From the NCBI GenBank assembly GCA_963710975.1, contig CAVQCG010000004.1:558001-622000 (forward strand): 64,000 bases of DNA. The letters are read 5' to 3'. Position 1 is the first letter of the stretch; each line of letters begins with the position of its first letter. Below the pieces are notes generated by a model. The model saw nothing but the letters and a program-made list of their open reading frames with translations, did not search any database and had not been told where the DNA came from. The DNA comes from JBBQXH01 sp963710975. Its GTDB lineage: Bacteria; Actinomycetota; Thermoleophilia; Gaiellales; Gaiellaceae. Below are positions 26,179 through 36,524 of this stretch, piece after piece. The position numbers and the translations under genes are program-made.

Positions 26179-26733
26179 ATGGAGAGGCTGAGCCAAAGCG
26201 TCCTCGCTGCCGAGAGCGACTCGGGCGACCTGATCTCGGTCGTCCCGGGACTGATGATCTGGACGATCGTCACGTTCATCATCGTGTTCTTCGTGCTGAA
26301 GAAGCTCGCGTTCTCACGAATCCAGGGCCTGATCGACCAGCGGCGGGAGCGGATCGGCGAGGCGCTCGAAGAGGCGGACAGGGCTCGCGAGGAGTCCCGT
26401 AAGCTGCTCGCCGAGAATCAGCGGCTCGTCGCGGAGGGGCGCACGCAGGCCGAGGAGATCCTCGCCGAGGCCCGACGGGTCGGCGAGGCGCAGCGCCAGC
26501 GTACGATCGAGGAGGCGCACGCCGATCTCGAGCGCCGCCTCGAGGAGAACCGCAAGTCGATCGAGGCGGAGAACCAGCGGCTCGTCGAGCAGGTGCGTCG
26601 CGAGGTGATCGAGTTGACGCTCGTCGCCTCCGAAAAGGTCACGGGCAAGGTCCTGAACGAGGACGATCAGCGCCGCCTGATCGACGAGGCGGTCGACGAG
26701 ATCGACTTCGACAAGCTCGCGTCGAGGAACTAG
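26179..26733 (+). CDS. atpF: ATP synthase subunit b
   Basis: A 184-residue stator subunit. One membrane helix (LMIWTIVTFIIVFFVLKKLAF, about residues 25-45) is followed by a long charged coiled coil (ARRVGEAQRQRTIEEAHADL and so on). It joins Fo to the delta subunit on top of F1. The gene is 12 bases behind atpE. Confidence 0.95.
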   Translation: MERLSQSVLAAESDSGDLISVVPGLMIWTIVTFIIVFFVLKKLAFSRIQGLIDQRRERIGEALEEADRAREESRKLLAENQRLVAEGRTQAEEILAEARRVGEAQRQRTIEEAHADLERRLEENRKSIEAENQRLVEQVRREVIELTLVASEKVTGKVLNEDDQRRLIDEAVDEIDFDKLASRN

Positions 26734-26739
26734 GGCGAG

Positions 26740-27273
26740 TTGGCCGTCGCCCAGAGCATCTACGCGAAGGCACTCTTCGACGCTGCCAAGGAGAAGGGCA
26801 GCCTGCCGCAGGTTCGCGCAGACCTCGCGGATTTCGTCGAGGCCGTCGAGGCATCTCCGGAGCTTCGGAACCTGCTGCTGAACCCGAGGATCGACGTGCG
26901 GGCGAAGCAGGCGGGGCTCGACGCCGTCTTCGGCGATGCCAGCCAGCTGTTCGCGAACTTCCTGAAGCTGCTTGCGCAGAAGGGACGGCTCGGCGAGATC
27001 GCCGAGATCCACCGTGCGTTCGAGCGGCTCGTCGCCGCGGAGGAGAGGATCCTGAACGTCGAGCTCATCACGGCGCGCGACCTGAGCGCTGCCGAGGCCG
27101 ACGAGATCATCGCCAAGATCGCGCAGGCATCCGGGCGCAAGGTCGATGCGACGCGCTCGGTCGACCCCTCTCTCATCGGCGGCATGGTCCTCCAGGCAGG
27201 ATCGTTCCGCGCCGACGCGAGCGTCCGCGGTCGGCTCACCTCTCTCCGTCAAGAACTGGCAACAAGGAGCTGA
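26740..27273 (+). CDS. atpH: ATP synthase subunit delta
   Basis: A 177-residue OSCP/delta protein. The N-terminal helical domain begins VAQSIYAKALFDAAKEKG; the C-terminal part has the family signature ATRSVDPSLIGGMVLQAGS. It caps F1 and binds subunit b. The start is a TTG six bases behind the atpF stop. Unlike mycobacteria, delta is not fused to b here. Confidence 0.95.
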   Translation: MAVAQSIYAKALFDAAKEKGSLPQVRADLADFVEAVEASPELRNLLLNPRIDVRAKQAGLDAVFGDASQLFANFLKLLAQKGRLGEIAEIHRAFERLVAAEERILNVELITARDLSAAEADEIIAKIAQASGRKVDATRSVDPSLIGGMVLQAGSFRADASVRGRLTSLRQELATRS

Positions 27274-27279
27274 TTCGCA

Positions 27280-28818
27280 GTGAAACTTCGCCCTGAAGAG
27301 ATCACCTCGATCCTGAAGCAGCGGATCGAGGACTTCGACGTCGAGACGAGCCTCAGCGAGGTCGGAACCGTTCTGCAGATCGGTGACGGGATCGCCCGCG
27401 TGTACGGCCTCGAGAACGCCTTCGCCATGGAGATGCTCGAGTTCGAGCACGGCGTGACCGGGCTTGCGCTCAATCTCGAGGCGGACAACGTGGGCGCAGC
27501 GCTCTTCGGCGACTGGGAGAAGATCGAGGAGGGCCAACCGGTGAAGCGGACGGGCCTCCTGGCGAGCGTGCCTGTCGGCGAGGCTCTCATCGGGCGTATC
27601 GTCGACGCGCTCGGGAATCCTCTCGACGGCCAGGGCCCGATCAAGACGGAGGAGCGGCGTCCGATCGAGTTCAAGGCGCCAGGCGTCGTCGAGCGCCAAC
27701 CCGTGAAGGAGCCTCTCCAGACGGGGTTGAAGGCCATCGACTCGATGATCCCGATCGGACGTGGTCAGCGGGAGCTGATCATCGGCGACCGCTCCACGGG
27801 CAAGACCGCGATCCTGATCGACACGATCCTGAACCAGAAGGACTCGGGCGTCGTCTGCGTCTACGTCGCCATCGGCCAGAAGGCCTCGAGCGTCGCGCAG
27901 GTCCATCAGCGGCTGAAGGACGAGGGGGCGATGGACTACACGATCATCGTCAGCGCTCCGGCATCCGAGGCTGCGCCGATCAAGTGGATGGCGCCCTTCG
28001 CAGGCTGCGCCATGGGCGAGCACTTCCTCTACTCGGGTAGGCACGCCCTGTGCATGTACGACGATCTCTCCAAGCACGCCGACGCCTACCGGCAGATGTC
28101 GCTCCTCCTCCGCCGTCCGCCGGGCCGCGAGGCCTTCCCAGGCGACGTCTTCTACCTGCATTCACGCCTCCTCGAGCGGGCGTGCAAGCTGAACGACGAG
28201 CTCGGCGGCGGGTCGCTGACGGCACTCCCGGTCATCGAGACGCAGGCCGGAGACGTTTCGGCCTACATCCCGACGAACGTCATCTCGATCACCGACGGCC
28301 AGATCTTCCTCGAGTCGGACCTTTTCTACTCGGGCGTGCGTCCGGCCATCAACGTCGGCATCTCGGTGTCGCGCGTCGGCGGGAACGCGCAGACGAAGGC
28401 GATGAAGAAGGTCGCCGGACGGCTCCGGCTCGACCTGGCGCAGTACCGCAACCTCGAGGCGTTCGCCCAGTTCGGCTCCGAGCTCGACGACGTCACGCGC
28501 CGCACGCTCGCGCTCGGCGAGCGGATGGTCGCGTCGCTCAACCAGCCGCAGTACACGCCGTGGCCGGTCGAGGAGCAGGTCGTTGCGATCTACGCCGGCA
28601 TTCACGGCCACCTGGCGGACATTCCGACCGCGCAGGTACCCCGTTTCCAGGACGAGCTTCGTGAGTACCTGCGAACCGAGGGAACGGTCTACAAGGAGAT
28701 CCGCGAGACTGCCGACCTCTCGGATTCGCTGCAGGAGCGGATCGTGGAGCAGATCACGAAATTCAAGGACGCGTTCAACGTGCAGGAGGAGACGGGTCTC
28801 GTGGGAGCGAGCACGTAG
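27280..28818 (+). CDS. atpA: ATP synthase subunit alpha
   Basis: The 512-residue subunit carries the non-catalytic nucleotide sites of F1. Walker A is GDRSTGKTA (usual form GDRQTGKT, a mild variant), and the signature PAINVGISVSRVGG is present. GTG start six bases behind atpH. The C-terminal domain is complete, with no mycobacterial-type extension. Confidence 0.97.
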   Translation: MKLRPEEITSILKQRIEDFDVETSLSEVGTVLQIGDGIARVYGLENAFAMEMLEFEHGVTGLALNLEADNVGAALFGDWEKIEEGQPVKRTGLLASVPVGEALIGRIVDALGNPLDGQGPIKTEERRPIEFKAPGVVERQPVKEPLQTGLKAIDSMIPIGRGQRELIIGDRSTGKTAILIDTILNQKDSGVVCVYVAIGQKASSVAQVHQRLKDEGAMDYTIIVSAPASEAAPIKWMAPFAGCAMGEHFLYSGRHALCMYDDLSKHADAYRQMSLLLRRPPGREAFPGDVFYLHSRLLERACKLNDELGGGSLTALPVIETQAGDVSAYIPTNVISITDGQIFLESDLFYSGVRPAINVGISVSRVGGNAQTKAMKKVAGRLRLDLAQYRNLEAFAQFGSELDDVTRRTLALGERMVASLNQPQYTPWPVEEQVVAIYAGIHGHLADIPTAQVPRFQDELREYLRTEGTVYKEIRETADLSDSLQERIVEQITKFKDAFNVQEETGLVGAST

Positions 28819-28827
28819 CTCGGCAGC

Positions 28828-29722
28828 ATGGCCTCGCAGCAAGACCTCAAGCGCCGGATCAGATCGGTCCGGAACACCCGCAAGATCACGAAGGCGATGG
28901 AGCTCGTCGCGGGCGCTCGCCTCCGCCGTGCCGAGGCACGGATCCAGGCGATGCGTCCATACGCCGACCGCGATGCGCGAGCTGATGACGGCGACCGCCA
29001 GAGCGGCCGGGCCCATGACCGGTCGTCTGCCCCTTCTCGAGACTCGCGAGGACACCAAGGCGGTTGGCATTCTCGCCGTGACCGGCGACCGCGGTCTGGC
29101 CGGGCCCTTCAACGCCCAGGTGCTCCGGCGGGCCTTCGCGACGGAGCGGGAGCTCCCGAGCGGCCAGAAGCCCGTGTGGCTCGCCGTCGGCAAGAAGGGT
29201 CGCTCGACACTCACCTTCAGGCGGTACGAGGTCGCTCAGGCGTGGACGGGCTTCACCGACCGGCCGGCGTACTCCGACGCCGCTGCGATCGCGAACCGCG
29301 TCGTCGAACTGTTCGTCGAGGGCGATGTCGACAGGGTCGTCATGGTCTACAACCGCTACATCTCGCCGCTGACGCAGGTCGTCGAGACCGTCGATCTGCT
29401 GCCGATTCCACGCACGGTTCTGGACGAGGACGAGGAGAAGTCCGCACACGATCTCGCGCTCGAAGGCGACACGATCTACGAGCCGGAACCGGAGGAGATC
29501 CTCGCTCGGCTCCTCCCGGCCTACGTCGAGACGACGATCTACCGCGCGCTTCTCGAATCGGCAGCATCCGAGCTGGGTGCTCGCATGACGGCGATGCGGA
29601 ACGCCTCGAAGAACGCGAACGAGCTGATCGACCGGCTGACCCTCGAGATGAACCGCGCCCGGCAGGCCGAGATCACGCAGGAGATCCTCGAGGTCGTCGC
29701 GGGCGCTGACGCGCTTCAGTAA
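28828..29722 (+). CDS. atpG: ATP synthase subunit gamma (one frameshift)
   Basis: About 297 residues once an extra C near 28968 is removed (GCCGACCGCGATG; GCCGACGCGATG restores MRPYADAMRELMTA). The N terminus MASQQDLKRRIRSVRNTRKITKAM and the C-terminal MTAMRNASKNANELIDRLTL are the two coiled-coil arms of the rotor shaft. The gene ends the first atp segment: atpD and atpC, which normally follow, are 7.3 kb away behind a peptide transporter. The frameshift lies in a conserved place and is probably a sequence error, since an intact gamma subunit is required. Confidence 0.92.
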
Positions 29723-29738
29723 GGCGCCGAAGGCGCCG

Positions 29739-29799
29739 CACAGCGGACGGCGGAGCCGGCCGCGACGTGGAGGGCGCCGGAGGCGCCCGTTCACGTCGC
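29739..29799 (+). terminator. Hairpin-rich bidirectional terminator region behind atpG
   Basis: GCGACGTG (29762-29769) pairs with CACGTCGC (29792-29799), and inside it GGGCGCC (29772-29778) pairs with GGCGCCC (29782-29788). The region lies between the convergent atpG and a small minus-strand gene, so it could end both transcripts. The 5' part (29739-29765) matches the 7436-7462 repeat core in 22 of 27 positions. Confidence 0.6.
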
Positions 29800-29842
29800 A
29801 AGGCCCGCGGAGGCGGGCCGCGCAGCGGCCGCGGGCACCGGG

Positions 29843-29977
29843 CTACGGCGCCCTAGCTGGTTCGCGCTCAGGGGTAGGTTCGGCGGGCTCGCTGGGCTTC
29901 CGCTCCGGCTCCTCCCGCGGCACAGGATCTTCGATCGGTTCGATCACGATCGTCCGGCGAGGCTCTCCGATCTCCAT
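29843..29977 (-). CDS. 44-residue Pro/Glu-rich small protein
   Basis: A short gene with the sequence start MEIGEPRRTIVIEPIEDPVP and a tail of PEREPARAP type. It has a strong ribosome-binding site, AAGGAG, five bases before the ATG, and a TACACT box about 30 bases upstream on the same strand. Acidic/proline-rich small proteins with an RRTIVIEPIEDP-like core are, from memory, found as unnamed hypotheticals in actinobacteria; I cannot assign a role. It lies in the gap between atpG and the peptide transporter, facing atpG. Confidence 0.55.
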   Translation of the reverse strand: MEIGEPRRTIVIEPIEDPVPREEPERKPSEPAEPTPEREPARAP

Positions 29978-30087
29978 CTGTCTCCTTCCCGCGTCCAGCA
30001 CTGGAGTGTAGAGCGCTCGGCCACGATTCCGGTCGCTTTCCGGAGAGCCGCGCGCTACAGTTCTCCCGTGGTGGAGGGCACCATCGC

Positions 30088-31057
30088 GTGACGGCCGTTT
30101 CCGAGCCGGTACAGGCTGCACCCGGAGCGCCTCAGCATGCGGTCGAAGGCAAGTCGCCGCGTCAGCTGTTCTGGGAGCGGTTCAAGACAGGACAAGGCGG
30201 CGATCACCGGCCTGTTCACTGTCTGCCTCCTGATCTTGCTCGCCATCTTCGCCCCGTTGATCGCGAGGGCCGTCGGCCACGGCCCGAACGAGCTCTTCCA
30301 GACTCAGATGCTCGACGATTTCGGGCTCCCGAAGGGTCCGAACGCCGACTTCTTCTTCGGTGCCGACCAGTCCGGGAGGGATGTCTTCGTCCGCGTGCTC
30401 TACGGTGCGCGAACCTCACTACTCGTTGCGATCGTGGCCACAGGGGTGGCTGTTGTCATCGGCACCGTCCTCGGTCTGATCTCAGGCTACTTCCGGGGGT
30501 TCACCGACACCGTCATCTCGCGCTGTATCGACGTGATCCTCGCGCTCCCGCTCCTTCTCTTCGCGATCGGAATCGTCGCAGCCTGCGGGACGTCGAAGGA
30601 AGGGTGCATCGGTGGGCTCGTCCAGCCAGGCCTCGGGCTCGTGATCTTCATCATCGCGATCTTCAGCTGGCCCTATATCGCACGCATCGTGCGCGGCAAC
30701 GTGTTGTCGATCCGCGAGAAGGAGTACGTCGAGGCGGCACGTTCGCTCGGGGCCGGCAACATCCGGATCATGTTCAAGGAGGTCCTGCCGAACCTGATCG
30801 CCCCGATCATCGTCTACTCGACCCTCCTCATCCCGAGCCAACATCCTCTTCGAGGCAGCGTTGTCGTTCCTCGGGGTGGGCGTTCCGGCCAAGCACGCCG
30901 TCCTGGGGACAGATGCTCTCCGACGCCTCGTGCGATCTTCGACGTCGCGTGGTGGCTCATGCTGTTCCCGGGTCTCTTCCTGATCGCGACGACGCTCTCG
31001 TTCAACCTCCTCGGGGACGGACTCCGCGACGCCTTCGATCCGAGAACAGATCGTTGA
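30088..31057 (+). CDS. dppC: Dipeptide/oligopeptide ABC transporter permease, DppC type (four frameshifts)
   Basis: Removing four single-base insertions (near 30184, 30842, 30885 and 30935) gives 321 residues. Features are an N-terminal cytoplasmic stretch, a first membrane helix (GLFTVCLLILLAIFAPLIA), a substrate-side loop with FFFGADQSGRDVFVRVLYGA, and the permease ATPase-coupling EAA loop (REKEYVEAARSLGAGNIRIM). The C-terminal end is LFLIATTLSFNLLGDGLRD. It is the inner-membrane partner of DppB. The start may be the GTG at 30088 or, if one base is missing, a GTG at 30068 six bases behind a TACAGT box. The substitution pattern is fully conserved despite the shifts. Confidence 0.8.
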
Positions 31058-31113
31058 CAGTCATTGTTTCTCGACTAACTTCGACCGAGTCTTGCCGTCG
31101 CATGGTTTTGGAG

Positions 31114-31119
31114 TAGAGT
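31114..31119 (+). promoter_or_regulatory. Candidate -10 box (TAGAGT) upstream of dppA
   Basis: TTGCCG and TAGAGT are 16 bases apart in the 120-base gap between dppC and dppA. The leader to the dppA start would be about 50 bases, unlike the leaderless pattern elsewhere. Confidence 0.3.
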
Positions 31120-31177
31120 CACGCGGCCGAGCCACCAGGGGGCGAGGCTTGCAGAACCCAGACGAGGGGGTACCGAC

Positions 31178-33109
31178 GTGAAACGCAGGAGACTGGCAGG
31201 CATTCTGGCCATTGCCGCCGTCGCGTTGCTCGCCGCGCTCGCGGCAGGATGCGGTGGCGGCAGCAGCGACAGTGGGGGCGGGGATACGACCGCGCCCGCC
31301 GACACGAGCGGGTCCGCCGATACCAGCGGCGGGAGCGAGGGCGGAGAGGGTAACCCTCAGCCTGGAGGCACCTATCGGGTCGGCTGGGAGTCGAGCTTCG
31401 ACTTCACCGACGCCTTCGACGTCACGGGCGAGTACACGGCGCTCGGGTGGAGTCTCTATACGCTCTTTGTCCGCAAGCTGGTCACCTATATTGGCGCGCC
31501 CGCCCCGGAGGGGAATGAGATCGTCCCGGATCTCGCGACAGACACGGGGACGCTCTCGGACGATGGGCTGACCTACACCTTCACGCTGAAGGACGGAATC
31601 AAGTTCGGGCCGCCCGTCAACCGAGAGATCACCTCGAAGGACTTCGTCACGGCGTTCGACCGGATCGCGAACCCGGACATCGGGGGCTTCGGCTATCCGC
31701 TGTACTACACGACCGATCAAGGGCTTCCAGGACGTCGTCGACGGGAAGGCGAAGACGATCTCGGGAATCGAGACGCCGGACGACAAGACGATCGTCTTCC
31801 ATCTCGACGAAGCCGACCGGAGACTTCCTCTACCGGCTCGCCATGCCGGCGGCGGCCCGCTTCCGGAAGAGGTGACGAAGTGCTTCACCAAGGCGGGTGA
31901 CTACGGCCGCTTCGGGATCTCGTCCGGCCCGTACATGATCGAGGGATCCGACCAGCTCGACATCTCGAGCTGCGACTCGATGAAGGCGATCTCCGGGTTC
32001 AACCCCGAGAAGTTTCTCCATCTCGTCCGCAACCCGAACTACGACCCGGCGACGGACTCGCCGGAGGTGCGCTCGAACTACCCGGACGCGTTCCATTTCG
32101 ATATCAACTCGAACGCGGACGACATCTTCGCGCAGGTGAGGCAGGGCATCATCGACGACACGGTCGCCGGTCGAGACCGGGAAGCAGATCAAGGAATACA
32201 CCGAGGATCCAGATCTTCAGGACAACCTGAAGCTGGATCCCGACGCCTCGCTGTTCTACCTCGCCATGAACCTGACGCAGCCGCCGTTCGACGACGTCCA
32301 TGTGCGCAAGGCGATGAACCTCGTCATGGACAAGACCGGGCTCATCCGAGCCTGGGGCGGCTCGCAAATCGGAGACCCGGCGACGCATATCCTTCCGCCG
32401 GAGCTCTCGCCGCCGGAGCTCGACGGGTACGACCCGTATCCGTCGGCGGACTTCGCCGGTGACGAGGACGCTGCGAAGGAGGAGATGAAGCAGTCGAAGT
32501 ACGACACCGACAAGGACGGGATCTGCGACGCCCCAGAATGCAAGGGCATCGTCAACATCAAGGGACGACTGCCCGCGACAAGGGCATGATCCCGGTGATC
32601 GAGAGCTCCGCCGCGAAGATCGGAGTCGAGTTGAAGACGCGACAGCTCGACGATCCGTACAGCTTCGTCTTCGTGCCGCAGAAGAAGGTCGTCTTTAACG
32701 GAACGCTCCGGCTGGGGCCCTGACTACCCGGACGCCTACACGTACTTCCTCTACCTGTTCGACGGTCGCACGATCACGCCGTCGTTCAGCTACAACGAAA
32801 CGCTGGTCGGAATCACGGACGCGCAGGCCCAGAAGATCGGGATCACCCTGCCGGCCGGCGGGCGTGCCGAGCATCAACTCCGATATCGACGCCTGCGTCG
32901 CGATCGCGGACGCCACCGAGCGCTTGACGTGCTGGGGCAGCCTCGACAAGAAGCTGATGGAGGAGGTCGTTCCCTACGTCCCCTTTATCTGGCGCAACAA
33001 CTCGGTGATCATTGCGGACTCGGTGACCTCGTGGGCGTTCGACCAGGCGACGGGCGCCCAGGCTTGGGTGCACGTCGCAGTCGATCCGTCGAAGCAGCAA
33101 CAGGGCTAG
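31178..33109 (+). CDS. dppA: Peptide ABC transporter substrate-binding lipoprotein, DppA/OppA type (about seven frameshifts)
   Basis: The N terminus (KRRRLAGILAIAAVALLAAL, then AAGCGGGSS) is a lipoprotein signal with the acylated cysteine in LAAGC, followed by a Gly/Ser/Asp linker. The family's FTLKDGIKFGPP, NREITSKDFVTAFDRI and SSGPYMIEGSD segments and the C-terminal KLMEEVVPYVPFIWRNN are readable, but in different frames. Shifts occur near 31725, 31812, 31845, 32165, 32570, 32708 and 32863. At least two look like deletions, so not all are simple duplications. The reconstructed protein is about 640 residues. It binds peptides outside the membrane for DppBC. Either poor sequence quality or recent decay explains the shifts. 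Confidence 0.75.
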
Positions 33110-33123
33110 GGAGACGAGAAAGA

Positions 33124-33150
33124 GGGGCCGCCCCGGGCAGGGGCGGCCCC
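33124..33150 (+). terminator. Perfect 11-bp hairpin between dppA and dppB
   Basis: GGGGCCGCCCC and GGGGCGGCCCC pair perfectly around GGGCA in the 67-base gap behind dppA. It lacks a T-run. Such a stem between a binding-protein gene and the permease genes could protect the dppA message from decay and let it be made in excess, a common arrangement in ABC importers. Confidence 0.5.
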
Positions 33151-33176
33151 GCCTTCTGGGGAGAGCGTGAGCTGAG

Positions 33177-34143
33177 ATGACAGCCTACGTAGTCCGGCGG
33201 ATCATCTGGGCGATCTTCGTCGTCCTGATCGTCACGCTTCTCACCTACGTCATCTTCTACGTGATGCCGCCGGGCGATCCGGCACTCCGCTTTGCAGGGA
33301 AGTCGCCGACCCCCGAGACGATCGCAGCAGGTGCGGGAGCGCTTCGGGCTGACGGGCCGTGGTACGAGCAGTACGGACTGTTCCTCAAGCGCCTCGTGAC
33401 CGGCGACGAGTGGGGCTGGCCGGGCCTCGGGTTCTCGTACGACACGCGGGTCTCCGGTGCGCGACGAGCTGCTTACCGCATGCCGCGGACGATCTTCCTC
33501 GCGGTCGGCGCCGCGCTCGTCTGGGCGATCATGGGCGTCGCGATCGGCGTCATCTCCGCCATCAAGCGGGGCACGCATCCTCGACCGCGCCGCGATGGGC
33601 TTCGCGCTCTTCGGCGTCTCGGCGCCGGTGTTCTGGCTCGGCCTCTTCGCGCTCTGGGTCTTCTGGCAGAAGCTCCGCATCCTCCCGGGCACGGGCTACG
33701 TGCCGTTCTCCCAGAGCCCGAAGGAGTGGTTCACCCATCTGATCCTGCCCTGGCTCGTCTCGCCCTCCTCTACGCGGCGTTCTACGCGCGCATCACGCGA
33801 GGCAACCTCCTCGAGACGATGGGGGAGGACTACATCCGCACGGCCCGGGCGAAGGGGCTGTCGGAGCGGAAGGTCATCATGCAAGCACGGCCTGCGTGCC
33901 GAGCCTGACGCCGGTCATCACCATGTTCGGCATGGACCTCGCGCTCCTGATCGGCGGCGCGGTGATCGTCGAGACGGTCTTCAACCGGCAAGGGGTCGGA
34001 TCTGGATCATCCGCGCGACGTTCACCTCGAACCTGCCGGTGGTCGTGGCTGTCGTCCTCATGGGCGCCGTCGCGGTGGTCGTCCTGAACCTGATCGTCGA
34101 CATCGTCTACGCGTACCTCGACCCGCGCGTGCGGTACCAGTAA
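33177..34143 (+). CDS. dppB: Dipeptide/oligopeptide ABC transporter permease, DppB type (about seven frameshifts)
   Basis: The permease begins TAYVVRRIIWAIFVVLIVTL and continues with MPRTIFLAVGAALVWAIMGV, VFWLGLFALWVFWQKL and the coupling loop MGEDYIRTARAKGLSERKV. The end is VLNLIVDIVYAYLDPRVRY. Frame breaks near 33452, 33475, 33575, 33760, 33882, 33896 and 34000 (a mixture of insertions and deletions) split it, but the pieces join into about 320 residues of normal DppB. It pairs with DppC. The ATG start follows the hairpin behind dppA by 26 bases. Confidence 0.78.
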
Positions 34144-35171
34144 GCCGGGCCGAGACGCTGCTCGAGGTCGAGGACCTCCAGGTCGAGTTCCCGACGCCGA
34201 GACGGCGTCGTGAAGGCGGTCGACCGGCTCTCGTTCACGGTCGGCCGGGGCGAGACGTTCGGCATCGTCGGGGAGTCGGGCTCGGGCAAGAGCGTCACGA
34301 ACCTCGCCATCATGGGGCTCCTCAACCGCAAGCGCACGAACATCAACGGGCGGATCAGTTCAAGGGCCGAGACCTGCTGACGCGCTTCGCCGGACGAGAT
34401 GCGGGCGATCCGGGGCAAGGAGATCGCGATGATCTTCCAGGACCCGTTCGCCTGTCTCCACCCGATGTACAAGGTCGGCGACCAGCTCGCCGAGGCCGTC
34501 ACCGCGCACGAGAAGGTCTCGAAGAAAGTTGCGCTCGACAGGTCGGCCGAGCTCCTCGTCGGCTGTCGGGATTCCGAGCCCGCGGGAGCGCATGAAGGAC
34601 TACCCGCATCAGTTCTCGGGCGGCATGCGGCAGCGAGCCATGATCGCCATGGCGCTCGTGAACAACCCCGACCTTCTGATCGCGGACGAGCCGACGACGG
34701 CGCTCGACGTGACCGTCCAGGCGCAGATCATCGAGCTGATCGACCGGGTCAAGACCGAGTACGACATCGGCGTGATCCTGATCACCCACGATCTGGGCGT
34801 GATCGCCGAGGTGGCACAGAAGGTCATGGTCATGTACGCGGGCCGTGCGATGGAAGCGAGCCCGACCGACGAGATCTTCGCGCAGCCGCTTCATCCCTAC
34901 ACCTGGGGTCTGCTCGAGTCGATGCCGCATGCCGGCGTCAAGTCGAGGCGCCTCGTGCCGATCGAGGGTTCGCCGCCGTCGCTCATCTTCGTTCCACCGG
35001 GCTGCCCGTTCCATCCCCGTTGCCCTCACCGAGTTCGCGCCGTGCGACCAGGAGCGCCCGGACTTCCGGGACCGCGGTGGCGGCCACCCCGAGGCGTGTC
35101 ACCTGACGATCGAGGACAAGCGGCGCCTGTGGGCGGAGCGCAAGTCGTTGCGCGCACAGGTGGTGGCGTGA
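34144..35171 (+). CDS. dppD: Peptide ABC transporter ATPase, DppD type (about five frameshifts)
   Basis: Walker A is GIVGESGSGKSVTNLAIM, the signature is PHQFSGGMRQRAMIAMALV, and Walker B is DLLIADEPTTALDVT with the switch His in ILITHDLGVIAEV. The C-terminal oligopeptide-transporter domain (PPGCPFHPRCP) is present. Frame breaks near 34202, 34360, 34390, 34565 and 35028 interrupt it. No clear start codon lies in frame between the dppB stop and the first conserved residues (LLEVEDLQVEF), so the start given is approximate. The stop overlaps the dppF GTG. Confidence 0.78.
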
Positions 35172-36249
35172 GCCAGGCGGCGACACCTGCGCCGGCCTCG
35201 CCTGTGCGGACGGACGCTACGCGAGCCTCTCGTCGAGGTCGAGCACCTCACGAAGCGGTTTCCGATCCAGAGCGGGTTGCTCCAGCGCACCGTCGGGCAC
35301 GTCCATGCCGTCGAGGACGTGTCGTTCACCATCTATCGCGGCGAGACACTCGGGCTCGTAGGAGAGTCCGGCTGCGGGAAATCGACGACGGCACGACTCG
35401 TCCTGAAGCTCCTCGAATCGACGGAGGGCGTGATCCGCTTCGACGGCCAGGACATCACGAAGCTCTCGAGGCGTCAGATGCGGCCGCTGCGGCGCGAGAT
35501 GCAGATGGTCTTCCAGGATCCGTACTCGTCCCTGAACCCGCGTCAGACCGTCGGCCAGATCATCGGTGCCCCGTTCGCCGTCCACAAGACTCCCGGTTCG
35601 ACGAGATCGAAGGTGCAGGATCTGATGAACCGGGTGGGCCTGAACCCGGAGCACTACAACCGGTATGCCCACGAGTTCTCTGGCGGTCAGCGGCAGCGCA
35701 TCGGGGTCGCACGGGCGCTCGCGCTCAGCCCCAAGCTCATCGTCTGCGACGAGCCCGTTTCGGCGCTCGACGTCTCGATCCAGGCGCAGATCCTGAACCT
35801 GCTGCTGTCGCTCCAGCAGGACTTCGATCTCACATATCTGTTCATCTCCCACGATCTCGGTGTCGTCCGGCACGTCTCCGACCGGATCGCGGTGATGTAT
35901 CTCGGCCGCATCATGGAGCTGGGCGCCGCAGACGAGGTCTATCTGAACGCGCGGCATCCGTACACTGCCGCACTGCTCTCGGCCGTGCCGAAGGGGGAAA
36001 CGGACGGGCAGGAGCATCACGGTCGGATCGTCCTCTCTGGCGACGTTCCGTCCCCGGTCGCACCGCCTCCTGGCTGCCCGTTCCACCCGCGCTGCCCGAA
36101 GGCTCGCCTGGTGGGCGATCGGCGACGAGGTCCCAGAGTCCTGCCGTACCGATGTCCCGGAGCTCCACCCGGTGGGCTCGGCCCAGGAGGTCGCCTGCTG
36201 GTACCCCCTCCAGCAGGGCGACGACCTCCAGCGCGCGACTCACGCGTAA
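35168..36249 (+). CDS. dppF: Peptide ABC transporter ATPase, DppF type (two frameshifts)
   Basis: Removing single bases near 35222 and 36108 gives 359 residues. Walker A is LVGESGCGKSTTARLVLKLL, the signature AHEFSGGQRQRIGVARAL, Walker B LIVCDEPVSALDVSIQAQIL, and the switch ISHDLGVVRHVSDRI. The C-terminal PPGCPFHPRCPKA domain and the DVPELHPVGSAQEVACWYP end are typical of OppF/DppF. It forms the ATPase pair with DppD. Start is a GTG overlapping the dppD stop (GTGA). Confidence 0.85.
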
Positions 36250-36524
36250 CGGAACCTCACGGTCCCGGGTCTATCCTTCCGGCATGGCGTTTCAGCCAAC
36301 GCTCATCGCGAGCCACGTCTGACACCTCGACCACGCTGCCCGGGTGGCGGCGGGAGAGATGCGAGCGGCGAAGCGCCGGCGGCTGAGGGCACTCCGGGAG
36401 CCTCCTGTGGAACGACATGAGCGAAGCTCTCGCGGGGTCGTGGCACGGATCCTTCCGCAGCTCTGGGTTCGAAGCTCTAACGAGTACTAACCTCTCGCGT
36501 CGGCTATCGTCGGAAGTCATAGAG
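36250..36524 (+). other. Gap with a possible promoter and a short broken reading frame
   Basis: TATCCT (36272-36277) ends six bases before an ATG at 36284, the arrangement of leaderless genes in this window. The frame (MAFQPTLIASHV) stops after 12 codons; reading past that stop, it would stay open for about 55 more codons with a basic composition. I do not recognise it. It may be a small gene broken by a sequence change or a chance ATG. Confidence 0.3.

Noticed and set aside
26314..28161. Long open frame of 615 codons on the minus strand over atpF-atpH-atpA
   Set aside because: It is antisense to clearly conserved genes; long antisense frames are expected at this GC content and the product is Arg/Leu/Asp-rich without motifs.
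30088..36249. Programmed frameshifting in the dpp genes
   Set aside because: Too many shifts, at unrelated sequences and in both directions; no slippery motif or stimulator recurs.
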